Positions 17,305 to 26,287 of a stretch of 64,000 bases of DNA are shown piece after piece. Position 1 is the first letter of the stretch, and each line of letters opens with the position of its first letter. This DNA is from Paenibacillus sp. 32352 (GTDB taxonomy: Bacteria; Bacillota; Bacilli; Paenibacillales; NBRC-103111): the NCBI RefSeq assembly GCF_002042965.1, contig NZ_MZNT01000019.1, forward strand, positions 1-64,000. The letters run 5' to 3'. The notes below the pieces were generated by a model. It saw nothing but the letters and a program-made list of their open reading frames with translations, searched no databases and was not told where the DNA came from. The translations under genes and the position numbers were made by a program.

Positions 17305-17691
17305 TTATGTCGCTTCGATGCTAATGATTTTGTTCAAGGGAATGAGCAGAGTAAGGTCCTCCTCTTCCCCATCCCTGAAGACGATAATCTCGATAAAGTC
17401 CGTTCCGTTACGGACCAGCCTTGCCTGAAAGCTTCCTGCATAGGTTGTGCGAATAAGTGCCGGTTCTCCCTCCACCTTTACAGGAGCTTTGTCGTTAGGG
17501 TGAAGCAGAACAATCTCTTGCAGCGTAGACGGTACATAGTATTGTCCGTTAACCCGGATAAACCGTTTGCCTACCTTTTGCAGCACGCCCGGTTCTCCGG
17601 AGAACCCCTCCGCTTGAAGGGCTACCTCGGCTTTCAGATGCATGGTAAGACGGTCCATGAGATTCATGCGGCTCGTTTTCAACCAGGACAA
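17305..17691 (-). CDS. conserved-looking protein of unknown function
   Basis: A 128-aa cytoplasmic protein with mostly beta-strand pattern and no recognised domain. The C-terminal LTLLIPLNKIISIEAT resembles the end of small SH3/Sm-like beta-barrel proteins such as the DUF2642 type, a weak hint only. The start is TTG with a perfect GGAGGAGG seven bases upstream. It converges with the gerB gene, with 15 bases between stops, and no terminator is visible there. Confidence 0.7.
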   Translation of the reverse strand: MSWLKTSRMNLMDRLTMHLKAEVALQAEGFSGEPGVLQKVGKRFIRVNGQYYVPSTLQEIVLLHPNDKAPVKVEGEPALIRTTYAGSFQARLVRNGTDFIEIIVFRDGEEEDLTLLIPLNKIISIEAT

Positions 17692-17769
17692 GCGAATTCC
17701 TCCTCCATGGATGCATAGTTTCTACCAATATATGCCATAGGGATTCGCAACATACCGAAAGGAGTTATC

Positions 17770-18750
17770 ATGAGGTTCAAGTGGTTTCAAAACAAGCTGA
17801 CCTTCGTCATCATTCCGGAGGCGAATGAAAGCGTCAAGCGAATCAAACTATCCCGAGCGGTCCTATGCTCCGTCTTGCTTGCCGTCATGCTGTTTGTGGG
17901 TACCGCATCGTATGTGTATGTGATTCATTTCCATTCCATGGCTGTAACCCAAGTGACGGAATCCAGGCAGCAGGCGCATAACAGCCGGTTGGAGCAGGAT
18001 TTAACGAATAAGAACAAAACGATCGAGCAGCTGCAGAATGAAATTTTTCAGCTTTCCAGACAGGCATCGGAAGTACGCACCAAAGTGGAGGAAATGAAAC
18101 AGCTCGAGACCGAGCTCAGGAAGCTGGCTCCCTCCGGCGCTCCCGTATCCACAGGCCCTGTTAAGGCGGCCGCAGCTTTGGCTGCCCAAGGCGGTATGGG
18201 CGGGCCGGCCCATCCTGTAACGGCGCAGCAGATGAAGGCACTCGCAAAGCAAACCCGCGAGAGCTACGCCGTGCTGCAGCAGGATATGACCGAGCTGGAG
18301 CAGCATTGGAAGCAATCGAAGGAGACGCTGCTGGAAAAAAGGGAGCTTGCCCTGCGAACGCCCGGATTATGGCCGACGGTCTCGCGCACCGTCACCTCTC
18401 CTTTCGGCTATCGCAAAGATCCGATTACAAGCAAGCTGAGCTTTCATCGCGGTATCGATATCGCCGGTAAAATGAACGATCCTGTCCTCGCTGCCGCGAA
18501 GGGAACTGCCATAACCGTCGGATATGACAAGTTCCACGGACACCATGTCGTGCTGGAGCATGGCGGCGGACTGCGCACCTGGTACATGCATTTGAACGAA
18601 GCGCTGGTGCGTCAGGGAGATGCCGTAGAGCGCGGGCAGCAGATCGGCAAGCTCGGCTCTACCGGCCGAAGTACCGGCCCCCATCTGCATTACGAAATAC
18701 TTCATAACGGGAAAAGCACCGATCCCAAGCCATACTTGCCTGGACTATAA
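17770..18750 (+). CDS. M23 family metallopeptidase, membrane-anchored
   Basis: A 326-aa LytM-type zinc endopeptidase predicted to cut peptidoglycan cross-bridges outside the membrane. A short cytoplasmic start is followed by one transmembrane helix (about 27-50), a coiled coil (about 58-115), a small linker and the M23 domain (about 205-322). Zinc ligands are seen in HRGID and in HLHYE near the C-terminus, so it should be active. AAAGGAG precedes the ATG. The bactofilin gene follows after 32 bases. Pairing of an M23 peptidase with a bactofilin is known in several bacteria, where it shapes the cell wall. Confidence 0.93.
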   Translation: MRFKWFQNKLTFVIIPEANESVKRIKLSRAVLCSVLLAVMLFVGTASYVYVIHFHSMAVTQVTESRQQAHNSRLEQDLTNKNKTIEQLQNEIFQLSRQASEVRTKVEEMKQLETELRKLAPSGAPVSTGPVKAAAALAAQGGMGGPAHPVTAQQMKALAKQTRESYAVLQQDMTELEQHWKQSKETLLEKRELALRTPGLWPTVSRTVTSPFGYRKDPITSKLSFHRGIDIAGKMNDPVLAAAKGTAITVGYDKFHGHHVVLEHGGGLRTWYMHLNEALVRQGDAVERGQQIGKLGSTGRSTGPHLHYEILHNGKSTDPKPYLPGL

Positions 18751-18782
18751 TCCAGGATGAATCCTAAGGAGGAGTCTTACTG

Positions 18783-19175
18783 ATGGCCATGTTAAACAAA
18801 GCAAAGCCGCAGCGCCGTGCTGCGGGAACCGATACGTTAATCGGGGAAGGAACGTTATGGGAAGGAAGCTGCACGTCGGAAGCCGATATTCGCATTGAAG
18901 GCGAAGTCATAGGCGATCTGCGCATTTCCGGTGAAGTCGTTATCGGGGAAAAAGGCGTCGTCCGCTCGGACATTACCGCGAAGGACGTCACGATAGCTGG
19001 CAGACTCGAAGGGACGGTAAAGGCAGAGGGGGTCGTCCGAATTACCTCGACGGGTAAGCTGATCGGCACGGTCCAGGCCGGCTCGCTGATCATTGAAAAA
19101 GGGGCTGTCTTCCAGGGCACAAGCCAAATGAGCGACGGATCGGAAGATAGGATTTTCCCTTGTGCCGTGGTATAA
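18783..19175 (+). CDS. bactofilin (polymer-forming cytoskeletal protein)
   Basis: Bactofilins polymerise without nucleotide into beta-helical filaments at the membrane. This 130-aa protein shows the DUF583 repeats: GTLWEGSCTSEADIRIEG, then hydrophobic residues every two positions with regular glycines (VIGDLRISGEVVIGEKG, VTIAGRLEGTVKAEG). A disordered basic N-terminus and a short acidic tail flank the core. AAGGAGG lies upstream of the ATG. It probably forms a two-gene operon with the M23 peptidase and may localise it. Confidence 0.95.
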   Translation: MAMLNKAKPQRRAAGTDTLIGEGTLWEGSCTSEADIRIEGEVIGDLRISGEVVIGEKGVVRSDITAKDVTIAGRLEGTVKAEGVVRITSTGKLIGTVQAGSLIIEKGAVFQGTSQMSDGSEDRIFPCAVV

Positions 19176-19237
19176 TGGGGCAAACTGACAGCTTAGGCAT
19201 CTTTCGGCCGAAACGCTGTACGGCTCAATGCCCCATT
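19174..19237. repeat. inverted repeat after the bactofilin gene
   Basis: AATGGGGCA (19174-19182) and TGCCCCATT (19229-19237) form a perfect 9-bp stem around a 46-base loop that itself has CAGC/GCTG complementarity. The left arm overlaps the bactofilin stop codon. No T-run follows, so a classical terminator is not certain. Confidence 0.5.
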
Positions 19238-19288
19238 GCTTGAGCCTGAATCGACCTACTTACTGACACGGAAAACGGAGACCCTTCT

Positions 19289-20035
19289 ATGAACAAACAA
19301 ACGATCCTTTTCGATATGGACGATACACTGCTGTACTGCAACAAATTTTTCGATATGGTGGTCGACCAATTTGCCGACTTGATGGAGATGTGGTTCCACA
19401 CCTACCAAATTCCAATCGCGGAAATTAAACAAAAGCAGGCGGAAATCGATCTGCAGCGCGTAGAGCAATCCGGCTTCGCACCCGATCATTTCCCCCAATC
19501 ATTTATGGATGCATACGAGTTTTTCTCCGATATGACAGGAAGACTCAAGAGCGAGCAGGAGCAGCGGCAGCTGCTGGAGCTCGGACGGTCCGTATATGGG
19601 CATGACATTGAGCCCTATCCTTTCATGTATGAAACATTAACGCAGTTAACCGAAGAAGGGCACGAGCTTCACTTGTACACCGGCGGGGTGCCGCAGGTAC
19701 AGATGCGCAAGGTGACGGAAGCCGGACTGGAGCGTTTTTTTGGCGACCGCATTCACATCACCAGGCATAAAACGACCGAGTACCTGGATTCGATTATCCG
19801 CAACAACCGGCTTGACCGCAAAGCCACCTGGATGATCGGCAATTCGCTTCGCACGGACATTACCCCTGCGCTCAAAAACGGCATTCATGCGATCTTTATG
19901 CCTGCACTTCAAGAATGGGCCTACAATAACGTGCAGGTCGATACAGAACCGCAGGGAGCGTTCCTGACCTTGTCGTCCCTCGCGGAAATCCCGGATGCGA
20001 TCCGCCGCTATACGGAAAACGCAGCGACCGGCTGA
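19289..20035 (+). CDS. HAD family hydrolase
   Basis: A 248-aa haloacid dehalogenase superfamily phosphatase. Motif I LFDMDDTLL carries the nucleophile Asp and the general acid Asp. The middle has an LHLYTGGVPQVQ segment in the place of motif II, and WMIGNSLRTDITPALKNG is motif IV. The alpha-helical cap lies between motifs I and II. The substrate is unknown. It stands alone between the bactofilin gene and a convergent membrane protein gene. Confidence 0.9.
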   Translation: MNKQTILFDMDDTLLYCNKFFDMVVDQFADLMEMWFHTYQIPIAEIKQKQAEIDLQRVEQSGFAPDHFPQSFMDAYEFFSDMTGRLKSEQEQRQLLELGRSVYGHDIEPYPFMYETLTQLTEEGHELHLYTGGVPQVQMRKVTEAGLERFFGDRIHITRHKTTEYLDSIIRNNRLDRKATWMIGNSLRTDITPALKNGIHAIFMPALQEWAYNNVQVDTEPQGAFLTLSSLAEIPDAIRRYTENAATG

Positions 20036-20045
20036 TTCGCCTTGG

Positions 20046-20076
20046 AACCGGACGTCAGCTTCCGCTTCGTCCGGTT
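20046..20076. terminator. probable bidirectional terminator
   Basis: AACCGGACG (20046-20054) pairs perfectly with CGTCCGGTT (20068-20076) around a 13-base loop, between the convergent HAD and DUF4173-like genes. T-runs are short on both sides. Confidence 0.6.
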
Positions 20077-20096
20077 TCGTGCGGGATCGTTAGACA

Positions 20097-21650
20097 TCAC
20101 CTCTTCGATGACTTCTCCCAGCTTGCCAGTGCTTCGGCAGCCCTTTGTTGGGAGAAGTTGAATTCCACCCAGGAGCTCCGCTCCCCTCTTCGCAATCGTT
20201 CCTTCATGGCCTCCAACGCATCGGCCGTCTGCTCCATATCCGGATAGCTGCGCTGCAGCTCCAGCAAATAAGGAACCGCCTCATAGCTTAGCGAGCCCAA
20301 ATAAGAGACATCAATTTTGCCCGTGGCTTCAAATCGCTGCAGATTGCTCGAAGCTACAACCGCATCGACCTGGATGTAATTCAACACCGTATAAGCTGTA
20401 ATGGCAGCAATGGCATACGGCTGCAGCAGCCGAAAGCTGTCGTTCCACAGCTTGTATAGAGCAATAGCGAATAATACAGCAAGGAAGAGCATAAAGGCAT
20501 GAACAAGCACTCTGGTGACCGTATAGCCGTAAGCCATCTCGTACATCGACAGCCGGAAGAAGGCGGAGCACAGCATTACGGCCGTACAGCCTACCAGCAT
20601 GGCCAGAAGCGTGCGGAGCAGCCGGTCCAGCGCACGGATGGTTCGATCGACGGCATGAAGGGTTATCATCAGCAGCGTCAAATTCATCACGGTTACAATG
20701 ACCAGCTCCGCAAAGCCCCGCCGCGCATATTCCGCATAGGTGACCCCATCCGGAAGCACGGCCGAGCCCCCGGCAAAGAAATAGGAGAACTGGACAACGG
20801 CAAACAGGATGTACACCGCATTCAGCATGATCAGGACGGTCGCCATAATAGTGCCGTCGATTCGTATAGGTCTGGAATACGGTACCGGAAGGCCCGGATC
20901 CCAGCCTTCCCCACTCCCTTCCTGCGCTAACGGAGGCATGCGCTGGATGTCTGTAAGCTTAGGCCTCGGATGCATCAATCCCCATACATATGCGAACAAC
21001 GCAACGGTCATAAAGACAACCCAGCCGGCATTCCGCAGTAAATAACCGATGCGGATCTCGGCTAACAGCGCAGGCAGCCTGGACAGCGAGCGGTCGAACA
21101 TCGTATCGGCGGACGCCAGCAAGGACCCGACCAGCAGCAGAATAGGAAGCGATACGACTATGCCGGCCATCACCTTCCACAGCTGCTGAGACCCCCTCCA
21201 TTTCATAGTCCCTGACAGGATACGGGCGACCGATCGTACAGGCATTGGAACATACCGCATACTTTGAAAGAAAATCTGATCAAGCGCAGCCACTATAAGG
21301 CTTATGTCCAATCGGCGCGAATCCTTTCTGCGCACTAGCCATGTAGTATGTAAGACAATAAGACAAGGGATCAGCAACGCATTAAGCACGGTGAACAAAG
21401 CATTGGTAAATGCCGCATACGTGAACGAAAGCAGGCCGATTGGCAGCAGAAGCAGCCAGCTGCGGACTCCCCTCTCCGGTACAGCCTTGATAGACCAATA
21501 AAAATATAGGTAAAAGCACAGCGTAAACAACGGATACGAAAGTCCCCACTCCTTGTTGGAAAAAAGCAGGTAATGAATCCAGGCGCAAACCAGCGCTCCC
21601 GCCAAAACTATCATTTCCTGTTTATGCACCGATTGGTTCTCCGTCATCAT
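20097..21650 (-). CDS. DUF4173/DUF4153-type polytopic membrane protein
   Basis: A 517-aa protein with about a dozen transmembrane segments, starting soon after the N-terminus (MIVLAGALVCAWIHYLLF), and a soluble charged C-terminus of about 70 residues. The segment VRSWLLLLPIGLLS and the AYVWGLMHPRP loop fit the DUF4173 group, members of which are often found next to sensor or regulator genes. Function is unknown. GGGAGG precedes the ATG. It lies 36 bases downstream of a small unknown gene on the same strand and is probably co-transcribed with it. Confidence 0.75.
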   Translation of the reverse strand: MMTENQSVHKQEMIVLAGALVCAWIHYLLFSNKEWGLSYPLFTLCFYLYFYWSIKAVPERGVRSWLLLLPIGLLSFTYAAFTNALFTVLNALLIPCLIVLHTTWLVRRKDSRRLDISLIVAALDQIFFQSMRYVPMPVRSVARILSGTMKWRGSQQLWKVMAGIVVSLPILLLVGSLLASADTMFDRSLSRLPALLAEIRIGYLLRNAGWVVFMTVALFAYVWGLMHPRPKLTDIQRMPPLAQEGSGEGWDPGLPVPYSRPIRIDGTIMATVLIMLNAVYILFAVVQFSYFFAGGSAVLPDGVTYAEYARRGFAELVIVTVMNLTLLMITLHAVDRTIRALDRLLRTLLAMLVGCTAVMLCSAFFRLSMYEMAYGYTVTRVLVHAFMLFLAVLFAIALYKLWNDSFRLLQPYAIAAITAYTVLNYIQVDAVVASSNLQRFEATGKIDVSYLGSLSYEAVPYLLELQRSYPDMEQTADALEAMKERLRRGERSSWVEFNFSQQRAAEALASWEKSSKR

Positions 21651-21686
21651 GTTCCGGTTAACCTCCCTAACATTCGATTTCGTATT

Positions 21687-22094
21687 TTAATGAAACCAAT
21701 GCTCCAGCTGCGCTCTCTCCCCGACATACTCGATAAAGGAAGAAGCCTTTAGCCGAAGAGCCTTCAATTCATTATCCTGCAGCTCCAGATCTACGGTTAA
21801 GGAAGAGATCAGGGAACACATTTGCAGCAGCCCGTGGTACGATGCGGGTACGAGCTCCAGCGCTTTGGCCACAATCTCCTGCTCGGAGGAAAGCCATGAC
21901 GACTGGCCCCTCGCTCGCAAGTCAGTGTCCTTTTGCTCCTCTAACTCCAGATATAAGCTTGCATAAAACAGGACGGTCTGCGCCGTCTCCGCTATCGTCT
22001 CCCGCCCTATAGCCAGTTGGGATTCCTTAATAAACTGTTCGGTCCAATGCATTTGCAGCAGGCGGCTATCCGCCAAAACACTCCACGTATTCAC
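21687..22094 (-). CDS. protein of unknown function, helical
   Basis: A 135-aa protein without transmembrane segments, predicted to be mostly alpha-helical (long leucine- and glutamate-rich stretches). No family recognised. The GTG start has a strong GGAGG seven bases upstream. It is the first gene of a probable two-gene unit with the DUF4173-like membrane protein. A hairpin lies directly before its ribosome binding site (22110-22140). Confidence 0.65.
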   Translation of the reverse strand: MNTWSVLADSRLLQMHWTEQFIKESQLAIGRETIAETAQTVLFYASLYLELEEQKDTDLRARGQSSWLSSEQEIVAKALELVPASYHGLLQMCSLISSLTVDLELQDNELKALRLKASSFIEYVGERAQLEHWFH

Positions 22095-22109
22095 TTGGTA
22101 ACCTCCTTA

Positions 22110-22146
22110 AGAAAGCGGTTTGGTGTGACTACGGCTTTCTTTTTTT
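22110..22146 (+). terminator. terminator-like hairpin before an unknown minus-strand gene
   Basis: AGAAAGC (22110-22116) pairs with GCTTTCT (22134-22140) and is followed by TTTTTT on the plus strand, a textbook terminator shape. No plus-strand gene lies upstream, so its role is unclear. On the minus strand the same hairpin ends just before the ribosome binding site of the 21687-22094 gene. Confidence 0.55.
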
Positions 22147-22259
22147 ATTGTAGGCTGTAAAATAGGAATAAAAAGCGCAAGTTTGCAAATGGAAATTTCC
22201 TATTTTTGATTCCAATAAACGGTTATTCTTTTTATATATGAAATCATTGAGGTGAAACG

Positions 22260-24056
22260 ATGAAACTAGCCAGCCATTATATAAGATTGCGCGAAAAGCT
22301 GCCGCATGTCGGCGAGCATCAGGAGCAGGACATTCTATTAGACGATATTGCGGCTATTCTGGACTGCACCCATCGCAATGCGGCTATGATTCTGAAAAAA
22401 ATGAACGGCGAGGGCTGGCTCCAGTGGCTCCCCAAGCGAGGAAGGGGCAATCGCTCCTCTCTCTTGTTCCTGACGCCGACGGAAGATATTATTTTGCTGC
22501 TTGCCAAGGAGCTTGTGGAACGGAAGGATCTTCACGGGGCGCTGGAGCAGATGAACGTGTCTTCGATTCCCGACTCGCTGAAGGACCATTTTCACAGCTG
22601 GCTGAACGGGCACTTCGGGTACAGCAGCGAGGTTCGCGACAGCAAGCGGTTCGATACGCTCCGCTTTCCGTTGACCCAGCCTATCCAATCGCTGGACCCC
22701 GCATTTACGAATTTCTCCACGGAGGGGCATCTGGTCAATCAACTGTTCGACAGCCTGGTCCGTTACAACCGGCTGACCCAAACGATTGAGCCTCACTTGG
22801 CCCATGCCTGGGAATCCAGCGCCGATCGCTCGGCATGGACCTTCTATCTGCGCAAGGGCGTGATGTTCCATCACGGAAAGGAGCTGGCGGCTGAGGACAT
22901 CCGCTTTACGCTGGAGCGCCTCAAGCAGTCAGAGGCCCGGTCCTTATACCGGTGGGTGTATAGGCAAATCGAGCGTGTCGATATCATCGATCCGTTGACG
23001 TTGACCGTCTATTTGACGGAGCCCAATGAGCTGTTCCTGCAATTTATGAGCACGAACCGCGCTTCCATCATTCCAAAGGACGCCTATGCCGGGTTTAGCA
23101 CCGAAAAGGAAGGGAAAGAAGCGTTCGCGCGCGCTCCCATCGGCACCGGCCCCTTCAAGCTCACCTATCTGGACGATTCGATGTGCGTGCTGGATGCGTT
23201 CCCGACTTATTTTCAAGGACGGGCCCATCTGGACCGCGTCGAGCTGTGGCATGTTCCGGATATGCAGCAGCAGGACCGCTACCGGACGCTGGAAAGCTTT
23301 CAGATCATTCATAACTACCGGCTGCCGGATGAAGCGGAAAGCCCCTGGCATCAAGTTCAGCAGCAGGGTACGACCTGCAAGTTCGTCACGTTCAACCTGC
23401 TCAAGCAGGGGCCGCTCAAGGACCCGGCGATTCGCGAGGCGGTGTACGCCGCCCTAGACCAGCGCAAGCTGCTGGAGCTGCTGGACGGCGATGCTCTCTA
23501 CGCTGCCGACAGCTTTATTCGGCACACTGCGATCAACCCGCCCGAATCCGATCTTGCTCAGGTGCGCAGTCTTATCAAGCAGTCGGGCTATGCAGGCGAA
23601 CGCATCACTTTATGCACGATAACGCATTATGAACGGGATGCGCAGCTGGTCCAAACCCTCCTGCGGGAGGCGGGGCTGGCCGTGGAGCTGTCTCTGCTGC
23701 CCGTGGAGGAATTCAAGGGCGAACGCAGGCTGCAGGCGGACATGCTGCTCTTCTCGATCATGCTCGATAACGATACGGAGCTGAGACTCATCGATCTGTA
23801 CAAAAGCATGCAGCACCACCTGGAGCCGGCATGCAAGGCCGCCGTCGAGCAATTCATCGCAGCAGCGCTGCGCGAGTCTCATCGGGAAGGACGGGCCGGA
23901 CTGCTGCAAAGCATCGAAAGACGGCTTCGTGACGACCATGTGCTGCAATGGCTGTATTTCAAACGGCTCAAGACGATCTATCATTCCTCTGTCAAAGGAA
24001 TATCTCTCGACTCTCTGGACTGGGTGCAGTTCAAAAATATATGGTATAAGCCGTAG
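22260..24056 (+). CDS. SgrR-like HTH/ABC solute-binding fusion protein
   Basis: A 598-aa cytoplasmic regulator: an SgrR-type N-terminal helix-turn-helix region (about 1-110, with DIAAILDCTHRNAAMILKKM and a KRGRGNRS wing) fused to a family-5 extracellular solute-binding domain (about 160-530, starting at FDTLRFPLTQPIQSLDP). There is no signal peptide, so the binding domain acts as an intracellular ligand sensor. In E. coli SgrR senses sugar-phosphate stress; the ligand here is unknown. It has no obvious target next to it, unlike the second copy in this window at 60688-62697. Confidence 0.9.
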   Translation: MKLASHYIRLREKLPHVGEHQEQDILLDDIAAILDCTHRNAAMILKKMNGEGWLQWLPKRGRGNRSSLLFLTPTEDIILLLAKELVERKDLHGALEQMNVSSIPDSLKDHFHSWLNGHFGYSSEVRDSKRFDTLRFPLTQPIQSLDPAFTNFSTEGHLVNQLFDSLVRYNRLTQTIEPHLAHAWESSADRSAWTFYLRKGVMFHHGKELAAEDIRFTLERLKQSEARSLYRWVYRQIERVDIIDPLTLTVYLTEPNELFLQFMSTNRASIIPKDAYAGFSTEKEGKEAFARAPIGTGPFKLTYLDDSMCVLDAFPTYFQGRAHLDRVELWHVPDMQQQDRYRTLESFQIIHNYRLPDEAESPWHQVQQQGTTCKFVTFNLLKQGPLKDPAIREAVYAALDQRKLLELLDGDALYAADSFIRHTAINPPESDLAQVRSLIKQSGYAGERITLCTITHYERDAQLVQTLLREAGLAVELSLLPVEEFKGERRLQADMLLFSIMLDNDTELRLIDLYKSMQHHLEPACKAAVEQFIAAALRESHREGRAGLLQSIERRLRDDHVLQWLYFKRLKTIYHSSVKGISLDSLDWVQFKNIWYKP

Positions 24057-24216
24057 CCAAGTCCGCCTCGGCTGAACGCGGCTCCTCCCTCCGCTTCCGC
24101 ACAGAGTCCGGCCGGAATTCCTCTACAAAGAACGATGAAACAGAGCTGACGCAGAGGAATATGTTGAATTTTTGTTACATTTGTTCTTTAAAACGAAGTT
24201 TGTCCTAAGTCAGTAG

Positions 24217-24244
24217 TTGATTTTGCAGAATAATCAGGTATACT
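24217..24244 (+). promoter_or_regulatory. promoter of glmS
   Basis: -35 TTGATT (24217-24222) and -10 TATACT (24239-24244) are separated by 16 bases, about 80 bases before the glmS start. Just after the -10 lies a perfect inverted repeat ATTCGTT-ATAGAG-AACGAAT (24255-24274), which would form a hairpin at the 5' end of the transcript or serve as an operator. The rest of the 268-base gap after the SgrR-like gene holds nothing else recognised. Confidence 0.6.
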
Positions 24245-24324
24245 TGAGATAAATATTCGTTATAGAGAACGAATGTGCAATTTCACAGGCACAGCCTAAA
24301 TAAGAACAGGGAGGAAGCCAAACC

Positions 24325-26154
24325 ATGTGTGGTATTGTCGGGTATATCGGAAGCCGAGATTCGCAGCCCATTTTGCTGGAGGGGTTAAAAAAATTGGAGT
24401 ACCGGGGGTATGATTCCGCCGGATTAGCGGTGCACACGTCCGAGGGGCTTCATATCGCCAAGTCGAAAGGAAGAATTCAGGAGCTGGAATCGAGACTCGA
24501 GCACCAGCCGCTCGTCGGCTTTGCAGGCATCGGGCATACCCGTTGGGCTACGCACGGCAAGCCGTCGGATGAGAATTCGCACCCCCATGCCGATAACAGC
24601 ATGAAAATATCGGTTGTACATAACGGAATCATTGAAAATCATCAGCAGTTGAAAGAAGAGCTGGAGCAGCTAGGGCATCAGTTCTTGTCGGAAACGGACA
24701 CCGAGGTGATCAGCCATCTCATCGCCCATTATTATAACGGCAGCCTGGTTCAAGCCGTTCAACAGGCGGTCAGCCGCATTCGCGGAGCCTATGCCATCGT
24801 CGTTCTGTCCGAGCACGAGCCGGATAAGCTGATCGCGGTTCGCTGGGCAAGCCCGTTAATTATCGGCGTCGGCAACGGCGAGAATTTCATCGGGTCGGAT
24901 ATTCCCGCCATTCTCGAATATACGCGGGACGTCTACATTCTGGGCGATGGAGAGATGGCGGTCATCTCCCGGGATACGGTGGAGCTGATGACGCTTGAAG
25001 GGAATTTTATCGCCAAGCAGTTGTTCCGTATCGACTGGGATATTATGATGGCGGAAAAAGGCGGCTACGATCATTTCATGCTCAAGGAAATTTACGAGCA
25101 GCCTCGCGCATATCTGGATACGATGAGAAGCCGGATCGAGGAAGACAGCCAACAAGTCGTTCTTCCTGAAGTGAAGATCTCCCCGGAGTCGCTGCGGGAG
25201 GTCGGTCACATTCACATCGTAGCTTGCGGAACCGCCTACCATGCAGGCCTTGTCGGCAAGGCCGTCATCGAACGGCTAACCCGCATTCCTGTGGAGGTCG
25301 ATGTCGCATCCGAATATCGTTACCGTCAGCCGGTCATTCGCGATAATACGCTGGTTATCGTCGTCAGCCAATCGGGTGAAACCGCGGATACCCTGGCGGC
25401 CATGCGCGAAGCGAAGCAGTGCGGAGCCCAGGTAGTGGCGATAACCAACGTCGTCGGCAGCTCCGTCGCAAGGGAAGCCGATCATGTGATCTTCACCTGG
25501 GCAGGCCCGGAAATCGCCGTAGCTTCGACGAAAGCCTATACTTCGCAGCTCATTGCCTTCTATCTGCTGACGCTCTATATTTCGCAGAGCCTGGATACTT
25601 CTAACGCTCATGAGCTCATTGAGCTTCTGGAAGGGCTGAAGCAGCTGCCCGGACAGGTCGAGGCCATGCTGAAGCAAATCGAGCCTATCGTTCAAACGGC
25701 CAAGCAAATCGCGGCCTATGACGACCTTTATTTTATCGGACGCGGCCTCGATGCCATGGTGGCACAGGAAGCGTCGCTTAAGCTGAAGGAGATTTCCTAC
25801 ATCCATTCGGAGGCTTATCCCGCCGGCGAGCTCAAGCACGGATCGCTTGCCTTAATCGAAGAAGGCACGCCGGTGATTGCGATCGCTACCCAGGAAGCGC
25901 TGCTGGAAAAAACGATCAGCAACATGAAGGAAGTCAAAGCCCGCGGAGCCTATGTCATCGCTGTCGCGATGGAAGGAAACACGGAGATCGTCAAGGCTGC
26001 CGATGAGGTCCTCTATATTCCGCGTACCCATGCCCTGCTGACACCGGCATTGTCGGTCATCCCGCTGCAGCTGCTTGCGTATTACGCTGCCTTAACACGG
26101 GGCAATGATGTAGACAAGCCGAGAAATTTGGCTAAAAGCGTGACGGTTGAATAG
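24325..26154 (+). CDS. glmS: glutamine-fructose-6-phosphate aminotransferase (isomerizing)
   Basis: GlmS makes glucosamine 6-phosphate from fructose 6-phosphate and glutamine, the first step of amino sugar supply for peptidoglycan. The 609-aa protein starts MCGIVGYIG, with Cys2 as glutaminase nucleophile, followed by the class II amidotransferase domain (about 1-220; GHTRWATHG, NHQQLKEEL) and two SIS isomerase domains (about 285-420 and 455-595). The C-terminus PRNLAKSVTVE is the conserved end of GlmS. GGGAGGAAG precedes the ATG. No glmS ribozyme core was seen in the leader. It is monocistronic, with a strong terminator downstream. Confidence 0.98.
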   Translation: MCGIVGYIGSRDSQPILLEGLKKLEYRGYDSAGLAVHTSEGLHIAKSKGRIQELESRLEHQPLVGFAGIGHTRWATHGKPSDENSHPHADNSMKISVVHNGIIENHQQLKEELEQLGHQFLSETDTEVISHLIAHYYNGSLVQAVQQAVSRIRGAYAIVVLSEHEPDKLIAVRWASPLIIGVGNGENFIGSDIPAILEYTRDVYILGDGEMAVISRDTVELMTLEGNFIAKQLFRIDWDIMMAEKGGYDHFMLKEIYEQPRAYLDTMRSRIEEDSQQVVLPEVKISPESLREVGHIHIVACGTAYHAGLVGKAVIERLTRIPVEVDVASEYRYRQPVIRDNTLVIVVSQSGETADTLAAMREAKQCGAQVVAITNVVGSSVAREADHVIFTWAGPEIAVASTKAYTSQLIAFYLLTLYISQSLDTSNAHELIELLEGLKQLPGQVEAMLKQIEPIVQTAKQIAAYDDLYFIGRGLDAMVAQEASLKLKEISYIHSEAYPAGELKHGSLALIEEGTPVIAIATQEALLEKTISNMKEVKARGAYVIAVAMEGNTEIVKAADEVLYIPRTHALLTPALSVIPLQLLAYYAALTRGNDVDKPRNLAKSVTVE

Positions 26155-26287
26155 ATTTAAAGAGCAGTCCCGGTGATGATGTTGACTGTGAATAAAGTTG
26201 TTTAATGTTGCGAAATGAAGGATTGAAAATATGAAGAAGGTTGTTGGGATTACAACGCAGTTCTTTCATAATTAATTTGTAGCAGCA

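Noticed and set aside
24057..24324. glmS ribozyme in the glmS leader
   Set aside because: The conserved core (AGCGCC near the cleavage site and the matching downstream pseudoknot strands) could not be found by eye; only a simple hairpin is present.
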